Shown piece after piece: positions 16,919 through 25,818 of a stretch of 64,000 nt of DNA. Position numbers and translations under genes: made by a program. The stretch spans positions 868,001-932,000 of the forward strand of contig CAWHHO010000005.1 of NCBI GenBank assembly GCA_963829135.1. Direction: 5' to 3'. The notes below the pieces were generated by a model. That model searched no databases. It was not told the origin of the DNA and saw only the letters and a program-made list of their open reading frames with translations. The stretch comes from Kumtagia sp963829135. Lineage in GTDB: Bacteria > Pseudomonadota > Alphaproteobacteria > Rhizobiales > Rhizobiaceae. How positions within the stretch are numbered: the stretch's first letter is position 1; each line of letters starts with the position of its first letter.

Positions 16919-18226
16919 ATGCTATACGTTGAAATCGGGATCGTGGTCGTCCTCATTTGCTTGAACGGCCTGCTGGCCATGTCCGAGCTTGCCGTGGTTT
17001 CCTCCCGCCCTGCGCGGCTGAAAGCCATGATCGACCGCAACGTGAGGGGAGCCGCCAAGGCGTTGAAGCTGGGCGCCAATCCCGGCAAGTTTCTCTCTTC
17101 GGTTCAGATTGGCATTACGCTTGTCGGCGTGTTGTCCGGCGCCTTTTCCGGTGCCACGCTCGGCCAAAGGCTCTCAGAGACATTGGCTGAAGCTGGCGTG
17201 CCGACGCGCATCTCCGATTGGCTGGGTGTCGGCATCGTCGTCGCGGCCATCACCTATGGCTCGCTGATCGTCGGCGAACTGGTGCCGAAACAGATCGCGC
17301 TGCGTAACCCTGAGGGAATTGCTTCGCGCGTGGCACCGGCGATGACACTTTTGGCAACAGTTGCCGCACCACTGGTTTTCCTCCTCGATATTTCCGGACG
17401 CGCCGTCCTGTGGCTGCTCGGCCAGAAGGGTGAATCGGAGGAGAAGGTCACCGACGAGGAGATCAAGATGCTGGTCGCCGAGGCAGAGCATCACGGCACG
17501 ATCGAATCGGACGAGCGCCGCATGATCGCCGGCGTGATGCGGCTTGGCGACCGTGCGGTGCGTGCGGTGATGACACCGCGAACCGATGTCGACTGGATCA
17601 ATCTTGCCTGGGACGACGGTGCGATTCGCAAGGCGCTCATGGAAACCCAGCATTCTCGTCTCCCGGTCGGCGACGGATCGGTCGATGCCATGGTCGGCGT
17701 CATTCAGACCCGTGAACTTCTGGCCGCGCTGCTTTCCGGCAACAGGCTGGATCTCAAGCGCCATACACGCGAGGCGCCGATCGTCCACGATCAGGCGGAC
17801 GCGCTCGACGTACTGGCAACGCTGAAGGAGTCAGAGACGCCTGTCGCCCTCGTCCACGACGAGTACGGGCACTTTGAGGGATTGGTAACGCCCGCCGATA
17901 TTCTGGAAGCGATCACCGGCGTATTCCGCGCCGATCTCGAAGCGTCGGACGACCAGACCGCAGTACAGCGCGAGGATGGGTCGTGGCTGCTCGCAGGCTA
18001 TATGCCAGCCGATGAGATGCGGGATCATCTCGGCATCGATATTCCCGAAGACCGCGACTACGAAACAGTGGCGGGCTACGTTCTATCGCAACTCCACCAT
18101 CTCCCGGCGACAGGCGAGACCGTAGACGCGCAAGGCTGGCGTTTCGAAGTCGTCGACCTTGACGGCCGGCGTATCGACAAGGTTCTCGCGTCGCGGCTGC
18201 CAGGCGTTCACCGCCGCGCCAGCTGA
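16919..18226 (+). CDS. CNNM/HlyC/CorC-family membrane protein
   Basis: 435 aa. An N-terminal DUF21/CNNM membrane domain with about four helices (to about 190) contains AMSELAVVSSRPARLKAM and GELVPKQIAL. A CBS-domain pair follows (about 205-325: AVMTPRTDVDWINL; HDEYGHFEGLVTPADILEA) and then a CorC_HlyC transporter-associated domain (about 345-425). Related proteins take part in magnesium/cobalt homeostasis; the older name hemolysin is probably misleading. It is a single gene, convergent with the FMN reductase. Confidence 0.9.
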   Translation: MLYVEIGIVVVLICLNGLLAMSELAVVSSRPARLKAMIDRNVRGAAKALKLGANPGKFLSSVQIGITLVGVLSGAFSGATLGQRLSETLAEAGVPTRISDWLGVGIVVAAITYGSLIVGELVPKQIALRNPEGIASRVAPAMTLLATVAAPLVFLLDISGRAVLWLLGQKGESEEKVTDEEIKMLVAEAEHHGTIESDERRMIAGVMRLGDRAVRAVMTPRTDVDWINLAWDDGAIRKALMETQHSRLPVGDGSVDAMVGVIQTRELLAALLSGNRLDLKRHTREAPIVHDQADALDVLATLKESETPVALVHDEYGHFEGLVTPADILEAITGVFRADLEASDDQTAVQREDGSWLLAGYMPADEMRDHLGIDIPEDRDYETVAGYVLSQLHHLPATGETVDAQGWRFEVVDLDGRRIDKVLASRLPGVHRRAS

Positions 18227-18307
18227 CCAGGAAGTCCAGCGCGAAATTTGCGGGTTGGCCCCGCCTGCGGAATCGGAACGACAGCATGTTTGTTCAACCG
18301 CAACGAC

Positions 18308-18336
18308 CTCGCCTAGGCTCAGGAACCCTAGGCGAG
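18308..18336. terminator. Hairpin between convergent genes
   Basis: CTCGCCTAGG and CCTAGGCGAG make a perfect 10-bp stem around a 9-nt loop. The right arm contains the stop codon of the minus-strand FMN reductase gene. No T-run follows, so termination is uncertain. Confidence 0.45.
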
Positions 18337-18960
18337 TTCGCCGGTGTTGAGAGCTACGCTGCTTTTGGACTCGCTGGCCTTCGCATCAGCCTCGCGGGCA
18401 ATTTTCAGCGCCCGTGCCCACCACGAAATGTCTGCGAGCAAGCCCTTTGCCGCCTGATTGAGGTGCTCGAATTCCTCGAGCTTCTTCGCCCCGCTCATCA
18501 CCTGGGCCATGTCCCCCCAGACGATGTGCACGGCATTGCGTACGGGTGCCATCTGAAGTTCGACAGCGTGCAGGCGCAGCTGTTCGATCGCGCGCGCACC
18601 ACCGACGCCACCATAGCCGACAAAGCCCACGGGCTTCTTGTTCCATTCGGTATAGGCGTAGTCGAGCGCGTTCTTGAGCACGGCTGTCGGACCGCGGCTG
18701 TATTCGGCGGCAGTGAAGATGAACCCGTCAAACGTCGCGACGGTCTTCTGCCAGCGCTGAGCCACCTCGCTCTTCGGAGGCACATACAGCGAGGAGCCCA
18801 GCTCGTCGAAGAATGGAAGCGGGAAATCGCGAAGGTCCAGCACTTCGACGTCGATGTCGGAGTTTTCCTTGGCGAGCTTGGCGAACCATTCGGCGGGCTT
18901 GTCGGCGAAGCGGTTCGCGCGCGTGGAGCCTATCACTAGAGCGATTTTCGGTTTAGACAT
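18328..18960 (-). CDS. NAD(P)H-dependent FMN reductase
   Basis: 210 aa flavodoxin-like fold. The FMN phosphate loop GSTRANRFADKPAEWF and the flavin-binding segment AAEYSRGPTAVLKNALDYAY are present, as is YGGVGGARAIEQLR. These enzymes reduce quinones, azo dyes or chromate with NAD(P)H. An HxlR regulator is divergent from it with about 85 bp between them, a frequent pairing in which the regulator responds to quinone or aldehyde stress. Confidence 0.9.
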   Translation of the reverse strand: MSKPKIALVIGSTRANRFADKPAEWFAKLAKENSDIDVEVLDLRDFPLPFFDELGSSLYVPPKSEVAQRWQKTVATFDGFIFTAAEYSRGPTAVLKNALDYAYTEWNKKPVGFVGYGGVGGARAIEQLRLHAVELQMAPVRNAVHIVWGDMAQVMSGAKKLEEFEHLNQAAKGLLADISWWARALKIAREADAKASESKSSVALNTGELA

Positions 18961-19046
18961 TGCAGGTGACCTCTCGATATCTGGTATCCATAAGATACCG
19001 GCACTACATAAGTGACTAAATCGGGAGGCCGCAAGGAGGCACTTTT

Positions 19047-19664
19047 TTGAAACCTAGGCACCTGCACCTCAGTGAGGATTGCCGCGCGGTTAGTGGCATC
19101 CTTCAGCGCGTCGGCGATAAATGGACCGTTCTGGTCGTTACCAAGCTCGGCGCCGGTCGCCTGCGCTTCAGCGAATTGCGCGAAGCTGTCGGCGGCATCT
19201 CGCAGAAAATGCTCACCGCCACGCTGCGTGGGCTGGAACGCGACGGCTTCGTCGTGCGAGAGCAGTTCCCGACCATACCGCCGCGTGTCGAGTATGAACT
19301 CACCGACCTGGGACGCGAACTGCTCGAACCGGTCACCGCACTCGCGCACTGGGCGCGCCGCAACTGCGATCGCGTCGCAACGGCCAGGGAACGCTTCGAC
19401 AAGGTCGCCGGCGTCGCGAACGACCACAATGAAGACGCCGACAACTGCATTGGAAAATCAGCGGATGAGACGGCTCTAATGCGGGCCGCCCTGAAGTGTG
19501 CGGCGGTTGGCGACAGGCACAAGCCAGAATCAGCCGAACAGCTACTCCGCCGGCACTGGTTTCGGCCGGCCCTCACTGTCCAGCGCCACCATGATGAAAT
19601 CGGCGTCGGTGACCTTCTCCATCAGTTCCTGCAGGTAGCGCTGCGCCCACGCCTCGACCTTTAG
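19047..19664 (+). CDS. HxlR-family regulator with unusual C-terminal extension
   Basis: 205 aa from TTG 19047, supported by AAGGAGG 8 nt upstream. Residues about 10-115 are an HxlR winged helix (CRAVSGILQRVGDKWTVLVV; SELREAVGGISQKMLTATLR; PPRVEYELTDLGREL). HxlR proteins usually end about residue 125-140. Here the frame runs about 75 residues further, into the antisense of the convergent thioesterase gene, overlapping it by 123 bp. The tail looks like translated antisense, so a lost stop is likely. It probably controls the divergent FMN reductase gene. Confidence 0.8.
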   Translation: MKPRHLHLSEDCRAVSGILQRVGDKWTVLVVTKLGAGRLRFSELREAVGGISQKMLTATLRGLERDGFVVREQFPTIPPRVEYELTDLGRELLEPVTALAHWARRNCDRVATARERFDKVAGVANDHNEDADNCIGKSADETALMRAALKCAAVGDRHKPESAEQLLRRHWFRPALTVQRHHDEIGVGDLLHQFLQVALRPRLDL

Positions 19665-19934
19665 TGTCATGGAGGTGCGCCCTACGCGCGTGACATGGGT
19701 GTAGACGCAGAGCGTGTCGCCGATCTTCATCGGTTTCGCGAACGACATCTCCTTGACCGCCGCCGTCACGACCCGGCCCTTGGAGCGTTCGGCGGCGCGA
19801 ATGCCGCAGGCAAGATCCATCTGCGCCATCACCCATCCGCCGAAAATATCGCCCGCCGCGTTGGCGTCGGACGGCATGGCGAGCGTCCGCAGTGTCAATT
19901 CGCCGGTCGGCCGCCCATCCGCGTAGTGAACCAT
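19542..19934 (-). CDS. Acyl-CoA thioesterase, YciA-type hotdog protein
   Basis: 130 aa single hotdog domain. The N-terminal LRTLAMPSDANAAGDIFGGW and VMAQMDLACG carry the family catalytic helix region, with KEMSFAKPMKIGDTL following. YciA-type enzymes hydrolyse a broad range of acyl-CoAs in the cytoplasm. Its 3' end overlaps the extended HxlR gene on the other strand. Confidence 0.88.
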   Translation of the reverse strand: MVHYADGRPTGELTLRTLAMPSDANAAGDIFGGWVMAQMDLACGIRAAERSKGRVVTAAVKEMSFAKPMKIGDTLCVYTHVTRVGRTSMTLKVEAWAQRYLQELMEKVTDADFIMVALDSEGRPKPVPAE

Positions 19935-20071
19935 CGCGTACCCTCAAAAACAAAACACAGCTTCCGCTATCCGTGACCGGCCTGCACGTCAACGCAAACA
20001 CGGATGCATTGAAGGCTGACAAGCATTCATGATGTTCATATCGTGCTGGCTCATGGCAGCAGGACGTCACT

Positions 20072-20456
20072 ATGCCGCTTCAGATCAATCGCATTATCCC
20101 TTATTCCAAAGATGTTGATGAGGCAGTCCGCTTCTATCAGATGCATTTCGGTTCCAGAGCCATCGCGAAGATGGCGATCGGATAACCGAGTTGATCAATC
20201 CGACGGGAGGCGAGGGCCTTATGATCCATGCGGCCAGTAAACGGCAGAAGCGGCCAATCCACCGTGAAGCTTGTCTTCGATGTGAGGGACGTCGAAGCGT
20301 TCAAACAGAAGTGCCTGGCAAATGGTCTCGCGTTTGGCTCACTCCACCAGGCCGAAGGCTACCTTTTTTGCAAATGCCCGCGACCCCGACGGAAACCCGA
20401 TATCAATCTCAAGCCGGGCTTTCCGTGGCGAGATCAATCCATCACCGCCCGCTTGA
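20072..20456 (+). pseudogene. VOC/glyoxalase-family protein (PhnB-like), three frameshifts
   Basis: MPLQINRIIPYSKDVDEAVR begins a glyoxalase-fold protein, but the frame breaks near 20150, again near 20250, and at a T6 run near 20370. Reading across the breaks gives HFGSRA, HREDGDRITELINPTGGEGL, QSTVKLVFDVRDVEAFKQKC, then GYLF-ANARDPDGNP and a stop at 20454. That is one typical VOC domain of about 127 aa. The homopolymer break is compatible with slippage or a base-calling error. Confidence 0.7.
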
Positions 20457-20568
20457 TCCCAGTCGCTTTTCTCATAGGCGGATGCCGCAAGTGGCCTCGA
20501 CGACCGGGCTTGCGGGGAGCCGCTAATCTCGACATCTCTTGTCGCTCGGTCAGGATCTCGGCCGGTTC

Positions 20569-22191
20569 ATGCAGACCTTCGACTTCATCATCGTCGGTTC
20601 TGGCTCGGCAGGCTGCGTCGTCGCTGAACGCTTGTCGGCCAACGGCCGCTTCTCCGTGCTGGTGATCGAGGCGGGCGGCACCGACCAGCGTTTTTTCGTT
20701 CAGATGCCCCTCGGCTATGGCAAGACCTTCTACGACCCTGCGGTCAATTGGAACTACAGGACCGAACCCGATCCGGGCCTTGCTGGCAACGCCGATCACT
20801 GGCCGCGCGGCAAGCTTCTTGGCGGATCGAGTTCGATCAACGCCATGGTGTGGATAAGAGGCCACCCCGCCGACTACGATGGCTGGAGGGATCAGGGAAA
20901 TCCCGGTTGGGGGTACGACGATTTGCTGCCAGCCTTCAAGGCGATCGAAGACAACGCCGCCGGGGCCGACGAATGGCGAGGCGGCGGAGGTCCGCTTCAC
21001 GTGACCGATTGCACGACAGACGACCCATCCGCTTACCGATCGATATCTCAAGGCAGCACGATCAGGCAGGGCTGCCGCTCAATCCGGATTTCAACGGCGC
21101 CACGCAGGAGGGCGTCGGCATCTACCAGATCTCGACGAGAAACGGACGGCGCATGTCGGCCGCACGCGCCTTCCTGCGGCCTGCCATGAAGCGCAAGAAC
21201 GTTCGCGTCGAGACGAATGCGCTGGCGACGAAGTATCTTGTTCGAAGGCCGCAGGGCGGTTGGCGTCGAATACGAGCAGAATGGGACGAAGCATACGGCG
21301 CGCGCCGGCCGCGAGGTTATCGTTTCCGGCGGTTCGATCAACTCGCCGCAGCTTCTGCAACTGTCCGGCGTCGGGCCGGCCGAGCACCTGCAGAGCGCCT
21401 CGGGATCGACATCGTCCATGCCAACGAGAATGTCGGCCGCAATCTCGAGGATCACGTCGGCATCAACTATACATTCAAGGGTCGCGAACCGACGCTGAAC
21501 CAAATTCTGCGTCCATGGTGGGGCAAGCTTCTGGTAGGCATGCAGTATGTCTTCCTGCGCACCGGGCCGCTGTCACTGTCGATGAACAATGCCGGTGGGT
21601 TCTTCCGCACCGATCCATCGTCTGCCTCGCCCAAATATGCAGCTGTATTTCCAGGCGTTCTCGACGGTCATCCCAAAGACGGGCGAACGCCCGATCCTGA
21701 CGCCGGATCCATGGCCGGGCTTTTCCATCGGTCTTTCCAACTGCCGCCCGACCAGCCGCGGGGAGATCATGATCCGCACGAATAACCCGCGCGAACATCC
21801 CAGGATCGTTGCGAATGCGCTGTCGACGGATGCGGATGTGGCGGAGATGCTCGCGGCGGTCAAGTTCGTGCGCAAGATCGCGGCACAGCCGGCCATGGCG
21901 GAGGTCATCGTAGAAGAGATCCTGCCCGGACCATCGATCACGTCGGACAGCGACTTGATCGACGATTTCCGGAAACGCTGCGGTACGGTCTATCATCCTG
22001 TCTCGACCTGCCGCATGGGACCTGATCCGGCGACGTCGGTGGTCGACGCCCGGTTGAAGGTTCACGGGCTGGAAGGTTTACGGGTCATAGACGCCTCGAT
22101 CTTCCCGGACAACATTTCCGGCAATACCAACGCCCCCTCCATCATGACCGGATGGAAGGGCGCGGAACTGGTGCTGGAGGACTGGCGATGA
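20569..22191 (+). pseudogene. GMC-family oxidoreductase, about five frameshifts
   Basis: The start is intact: MQTFDFIIVGSGSAGCVVAE is the FAD-binding loop and GGSSSINAMVWIRGHPADYD the GMC signature. The frame then shifts around 21020, 21060, 21240, 21400 and 21620. Pieces in order include LPLNPDFNGATQEGVGIYQI, GRRAVGVEYEQNGTKHT, SGGSINSPQLLQLSGVGPAE, ENVGRNLEDHVG and the C-terminal CGTVYHPVSTCRMG with DASIFPDNISGNTN. The catalytic His region is present. The intact enzyme would be a choline- or alcohol-dehydrogenase-like flavoprotein of about 535 aa. No in-frame nonsense codon is needed to explain the break. Confidence 0.8.
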
Positions 22192-22211
22192 ATAGTAAGA
22201 ACACTCGAACT

Positions 22212-22264
22212 CCTCTCCCCCACACAGTGGGGGAGAGGATGGCCCGAAGGGCCGGTGAGGGGGC
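22212..22264 (+). repeat. Left inverted repeat around the DUF559 gene
   Basis: Two nested hairpins: CCTCTCCCCC/GGGGGAGAGG (22212-22238) and GGCCC-GAA-GGGCC (22241-22253), then GGTGAGGGGG. It matches the reverse complement of 22686-22738 with few differences. Palindromic units of this kind are dispersed in many Rhizobiales genomes. Confidence 0.8.
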
Positions 22265-22759
22265 ATGGCCGATCCAACACGCAGCCGGCGAAATGTGGGC
22301 ACGACTGAACGCGCTCGCACCCTTCGGAATGGAGGTAATAGCGCGGAGGGTAAGCTATGGAATGAGTTGAAGGACCGCCGGCAGGGTGGTTACAAATTCG
22401 TTCGGCAACTCCCAATCGGACCCTACTTCGCCGATTTTGCTTGTAGAGAAGTACGGCTGGTCATTGAAGTTGATGGCAGCCAGCACGCGTATGACTCCCG
22501 CGATCGCCGTCGAGACGAATTCATGCGATCTGCGAAATATTCGGTGCTGCGGGTTTGGAACGTTGACGTTCTGAAACATACATCCGAAGTTTGCGAAACA
22601 ATTCTGGCTGCGTTGGATGGCAGACTGAAATCGAGATACCGTTGCCCACGACCTGAGGTTTGTAGCAGCAAGCGATGGAAAATAGCCCCCTCACCGGCCC
22701 TTCGGGCCACCTCTCCCCCACCTCGTGGGGGCGAGGAGATGCCCAGCGGAAAGCTATGA
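22265..22759 (+). CDS. DUF559 protein (VSR/PD-(D/E)xK-like nuclease fold)
   Basis: 164 aa. The core (about 27-118) has AEGKLWNELKDRRQGGYKFV, YFADFACREVRLVIEVDGSQ followed by H, and KYSVLRVWNVDVLKH. D57, E68, D70, Q73 and H74 are candidates for the nuclease active site shared with very-short-patch-repair endonucleases. The first codons lie at the edge of the left repeat, and the last 25 or so residues (APSPALRATSPPPRGG) are translated from the right repeat, so the gene and its repeats form one unit. It separates two genes of a broken catabolic block. The biochemical role of DUF559 proteins is not established. Confidence 0.8.
   Translation: MADPTRSRRNVGTTERARTLRNGGNSAEGKLWNELKDRRQGGYKFVRQLPIGPYFADFACREVRLVIEVDGSQHAYDSRDRRRDEFMRSAKYSVLRVWNVDVLKHTSEVCETILAALDGRLKSRYRCPRPEVCSSKRWKIAPSPALRATSPPPRGGEEMPSGKL
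22686..22738 (-). repeat. Right inverted repeat around the DUF559 gene
   Basis: CCCCCTCACCGGCCCTTCGG and the following CTCTCCCCCACCTCGTGGGG are the inverted counterpart of 22212-22264. It encodes the DUF559 C-terminus and ends 17 nt before the next start codon. Confidence 0.8.
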
Positions 22760-23965
22760 AAATTACCGACGTTAAGACGTGGGTTGTCGGCAATCCGCCT
22801 CCCGGCATCGGCGGCCGCTATTTCATCTTCGTCAAGCTTACGACGGATTCCGGCGTTGTCGGTTATGGAGAGGCATATAGCGCCACGTTCGGCCCGCACA
22901 TTACCGCCAGGATGATCGAGGACCTCGCCGAGCGTTACCTTGTCGGCAACGATCCCCACGACGTCGAAGTCTTCTTCCGCCGTGCCTACTCCTCGGGTTT
23001 CTCGCAACGGCCGGACATCTCGGTGATGGGCTGCTTCTCGGCACTCGAGATCGCTTGCTGGGACATTATCGGCAAGGAAGCCGGCAAGCCCGTATACAAG
23101 CTGCTCGGCGGCCAGGTGCATGAGCGTTTGCGCACCTATACCTACCTTTATCCGACAGCGGGCAGCGTCGTTCCCCTCGAAGCCGGCACCGGTCAATGTC
23201 TACAACGATCCCGACCTCGCCGCCGCCTGCGCGCTGGACTATGTGCGCCAGGGCTTCACCGCCGTGAAGCTCGATCCCGCCGGCCCATACACAGTTTATG
23301 ACGGCCATCAGCCGCGGCTAGACGATATCGACCTGTCCGCCCGCATGATGAAGGCGATCCGCGAGGCTGTCGGCAACAGGGCAGACATTCTGTTCGGCAC
23401 GCATGGGCAGTTCACGGCCTCCGGCGCGCTGCGCATGGCGCGGGCCATCGAACCGTATGACCCGCTTTGGTTTGAGGAGCCGGTGCCGCCTGACATGCCC
23501 GAGGTCATGGCGCAGGTCGCCCGCGGCACAAGTATTCCCATCGCCACTGGCGAACGGCTTACCACCAAGTTCGAGTTTGCCCGCGTTATCGAAACCCGCG
23601 CGGCTGCCATCCTTCAACCCGACCTCGGCCGCTCCGGCGGTATCCTGGAAACCAAGAAGATCGCGGCCATGGCCGAGGCCTACCATATCCAGATCGCCCC
23701 GCACTGCTATTGCGGCCCAATCGTTGGAGCAGCCAACATTCAGCTTGCCGCGACCCTGCCCAATTTCCTCATTCTGGAATCCCTCAAGCAATGGGACGGA
23801 TTCCACGAAACGCTGCTCAAGAAGAAAATCGAATGGCAGGACGGCTATGTCATCCCCTCGAAGGAGCCCGGCTTAGGCGTCGAACTGAATGAGTCGGTCT
23901 GTGAAGCGCATCCCTATGATGGAAAGCTCCTCCATCTGGAGATGACGCAGCAGGCGATTTCCTAA
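22756..23965 (+). pseudogene. Mandelate racemase/muconate lactonizing family enzyme, one frameshift
   Basis: ATG 22756 begins MKITDVKTWVVGNPPPGIGG, the enolase-superfamily capping domain. The frame moves around 23180, between YTYLYPTAGSVV and PVNVYNDPDLAAACALDYV. After that the barrel is complete: VKLDPAGPY, WFEEPVPPD, GERLTTKFEF, QPDLGRSGGI and APHCYCGPI. The intact protein would be about 402 aa. This family dehydrates or racemises sugar acids. Together with the upstream GMC oxidoreductase it suggests a lost sugar- or aromatic-acid catabolic operon. Confidence 0.8.
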
Positions 23966-24327
23966 CGACTAAACGCTCTGCGAAGCACTTGTCAGGCTTT
24001 AGCCACCGCCTGCCGGGCAATTTACCCAACGGTTTCAAAGCCCTACGTCGATTGGCGGCGGCAACTGCATGGGAGTGGGCCGGAATTGGCGGGCGCTCCC
24101 ACCGAAATAAAGTATAAGACGCAGAACAAAGCATACGTTTCACTGACTAGGAAGTTTCCTGACAGCAACAGACTTCCAGCCTCATTTTCCCGGCTAAATG
24201 GCCGTTTACTATACAAAAAGCCGTGCCGGGCGCGCCCTATTCCAAACCATAAAAAAGAATGTATGCTTTATTAACTATCAGTAAATGGCCAAGCGCCACG
24301 AGCGTACGAGTAGGAGGGGTAGGTGGC
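23966..24327. other. Intergenic region, no gene seen
   Basis: 362 bp. The first half is ordinary GC-rich sequence; the second half becomes AT-rich (around 24110-24280, with runs such as ACTATACAAAAA and CATAAAAAAGAATG) and should carry the promoter of the coiled-coil gene. AGGAGGGG lies just before that gene. No open frame here has protein-like character. Confidence 0.6.
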
Positions 24328-25743
24328 ATGAATCTCGCGAACATTCTCACTCGGCGGGATCCTTTGAAGAGGGCGTTTGTTACCCTCGAAGATGGAATGT
24401 CGGATGTTCTGAAGGAGGAATTCCTGCTGCCCTCGGAAGGCTCTCCAATAGAGACCGACTCGGCACACCCGGAGATGCAGGCGGATACTCTCGAGCAGGC
24501 GGCCGTCGACGAAGAAATGCCTGCGGCTGCGGAGTTTGAGCAGCCTGTCGAAGAGGCTGCGGAGCGGTTCACAGCGCACACCCAGCAGCGCCTCGCCGGC
24601 TATGCGGCATACGAGGATGCGCGCACCCGTGCCCAGGACGATCTGAACCGCATCAGCGAAGCACTCTCAGGCATCCTGACCTCGCAGCACATAAGCCGCG
24701 AGTTCCTGAACGACATCTACGCCGACATTCATCGCGCCAACGAGTTGGAGAACGCCAACGTCGCCTTCGCCGTTGAAAACCGCCGCTTGTCGGACCGGCT
24801 GGACAAGCTGGAAAAGCTGCGTGCGCGCTATGACCAGCTGGTGGAGGTCCTGAAGCGCCGCGAGCAAAAGCTCCTCGCCGAAGCCGAAGCTGCACGCGAG
24901 ACGCTCGCTGCCCTCCGGCTTGAGATGGTCGAGGCGCGCAACACGATTTCGCGCAGCGAATCCATGCACGGCGAATTGCAGAGCGCGCTTGCCGCCCGCA
25001 CCAACGAGGCAGAGCGCTTCATGCGTGAGGCCGAAATCCTTCGCGAGAAGAATGTCAGCCTGTCGGTAGAGCTCGATCTGGTTCAGAAGAAGCATTCCGA
25101 TGCGCGCCGCCGCGCGGATGAATTGTCCACGCTCCACACCAATGATTCCGCCCGCCTCGCGGACGTGATGGCCAGGCTGGTCGCCGAGGAAAGCGAAAGC
25201 ACGCGGCTGCAGAAGCACAACGACGCGCTCGAGGCCAAGCTGGTCGAGGCCAACGAGAACGCCTCGCGGTTTTCATCCGAACTCAATGAGCGCGACAAGC
25301 GACACCAGAGCGAGAACCAGGCGCTGCGCGCGGAGATCCAGGCGCTCAACCTGCGGCTTCAGACGGCGACAAGTGAACAGCGCGATACGGCCGGCGACGT
25401 GAACAACCTTCGCTCGAAGCTGAGCGAGACGGAGTCCGAAAAGCACGTGCTCGAAAAGAAGTTCGCGGCGGTGTTCAGCGAACTCGAACTGGTACAGCGC
25501 CAACACACGCAGGCCGAGGCCGCAACGGGTGACGCGGGCGACTTCGACCAGCAACGCCGGGAGATGCAGGCCGAGATCGCCGAGTTGCGCTCGACGGTCG
25601 ATCAGCTTCGGCAGTACGAGACGCTCTACAACACAGCGAAGTCGCGCAGCCGCAACAAGGCGGAAATCGCCCAGGGCTTCTCGGTCAATAATGGAAAGAT
25701 CGTGCCGGAATTCACGTCCTCCAAACAGGCGCGCGCTTCGTAG
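24328..25743 (+). CDS. Long coiled-coil protein of unknown function
   Basis: 471 aa from ATG 24328, which follows a strong AGGAGGGG. An acidic N-terminus (about 20-85) precedes almost continuous heptad-rich coiled coil from about 100 to 440 (for example ENRRLSDRLDKLEKLRARYD; EILREKNVSLSVELDLVQKK; QALRAEIQALNLRLQTATSE). A basic tail follows (YNTAKSRSRNKAEIAQGFSV). No transmembrane helix or ATPase motif is seen. The composition resembles cytoskeletal or polarity scaffolds such as crescentin-type proteins, but that is an analogy only. Confidence 0.8.
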   Translation: MNLANILTRRDPLKRAFVTLEDGMSDVLKEEFLLPSEGSPIETDSAHPEMQADTLEQAAVDEEMPAAAEFEQPVEEAAERFTAHTQQRLAGYAAYEDARTRAQDDLNRISEALSGILTSQHISREFLNDIYADIHRANELENANVAFAVENRRLSDRLDKLEKLRARYDQLVEVLKRREQKLLAEAEAARETLAALRLEMVEARNTISRSESMHGELQSALAARTNEAERFMREAEILREKNVSLSVELDLVQKKHSDARRRADELSTLHTNDSARLADVMARLVAEESESTRLQKHNDALEAKLVEANENASRFSSELNERDKRHQSENQALRAEIQALNLRLQTATSEQRDTAGDVNNLRSKLSETESEKHVLEKKFAAVFSELELVQRQHTQAEAATGDAGDFDQQRREMQAEIAELRSTVDQLRQYETLYNTAKSRSRNKAEIAQGFSVNNGKIVPEFTSSKQARAS

Positions 25744-25818
25744 GCTGTGCTACGACGGGGTGAGGACGAAGCCTTGCTGGGTGGGCCGGGGAACGACCTG
25801 CTTGGTATTGCCGTCTAC

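Noticed and set aside
20072..23965. A horizontally acquired island with integrase or IS element
   Set aside because: No transposase, integrase, tRNA target or direct-repeat borders were found; only palindromic repeats around the DUF559 gene.
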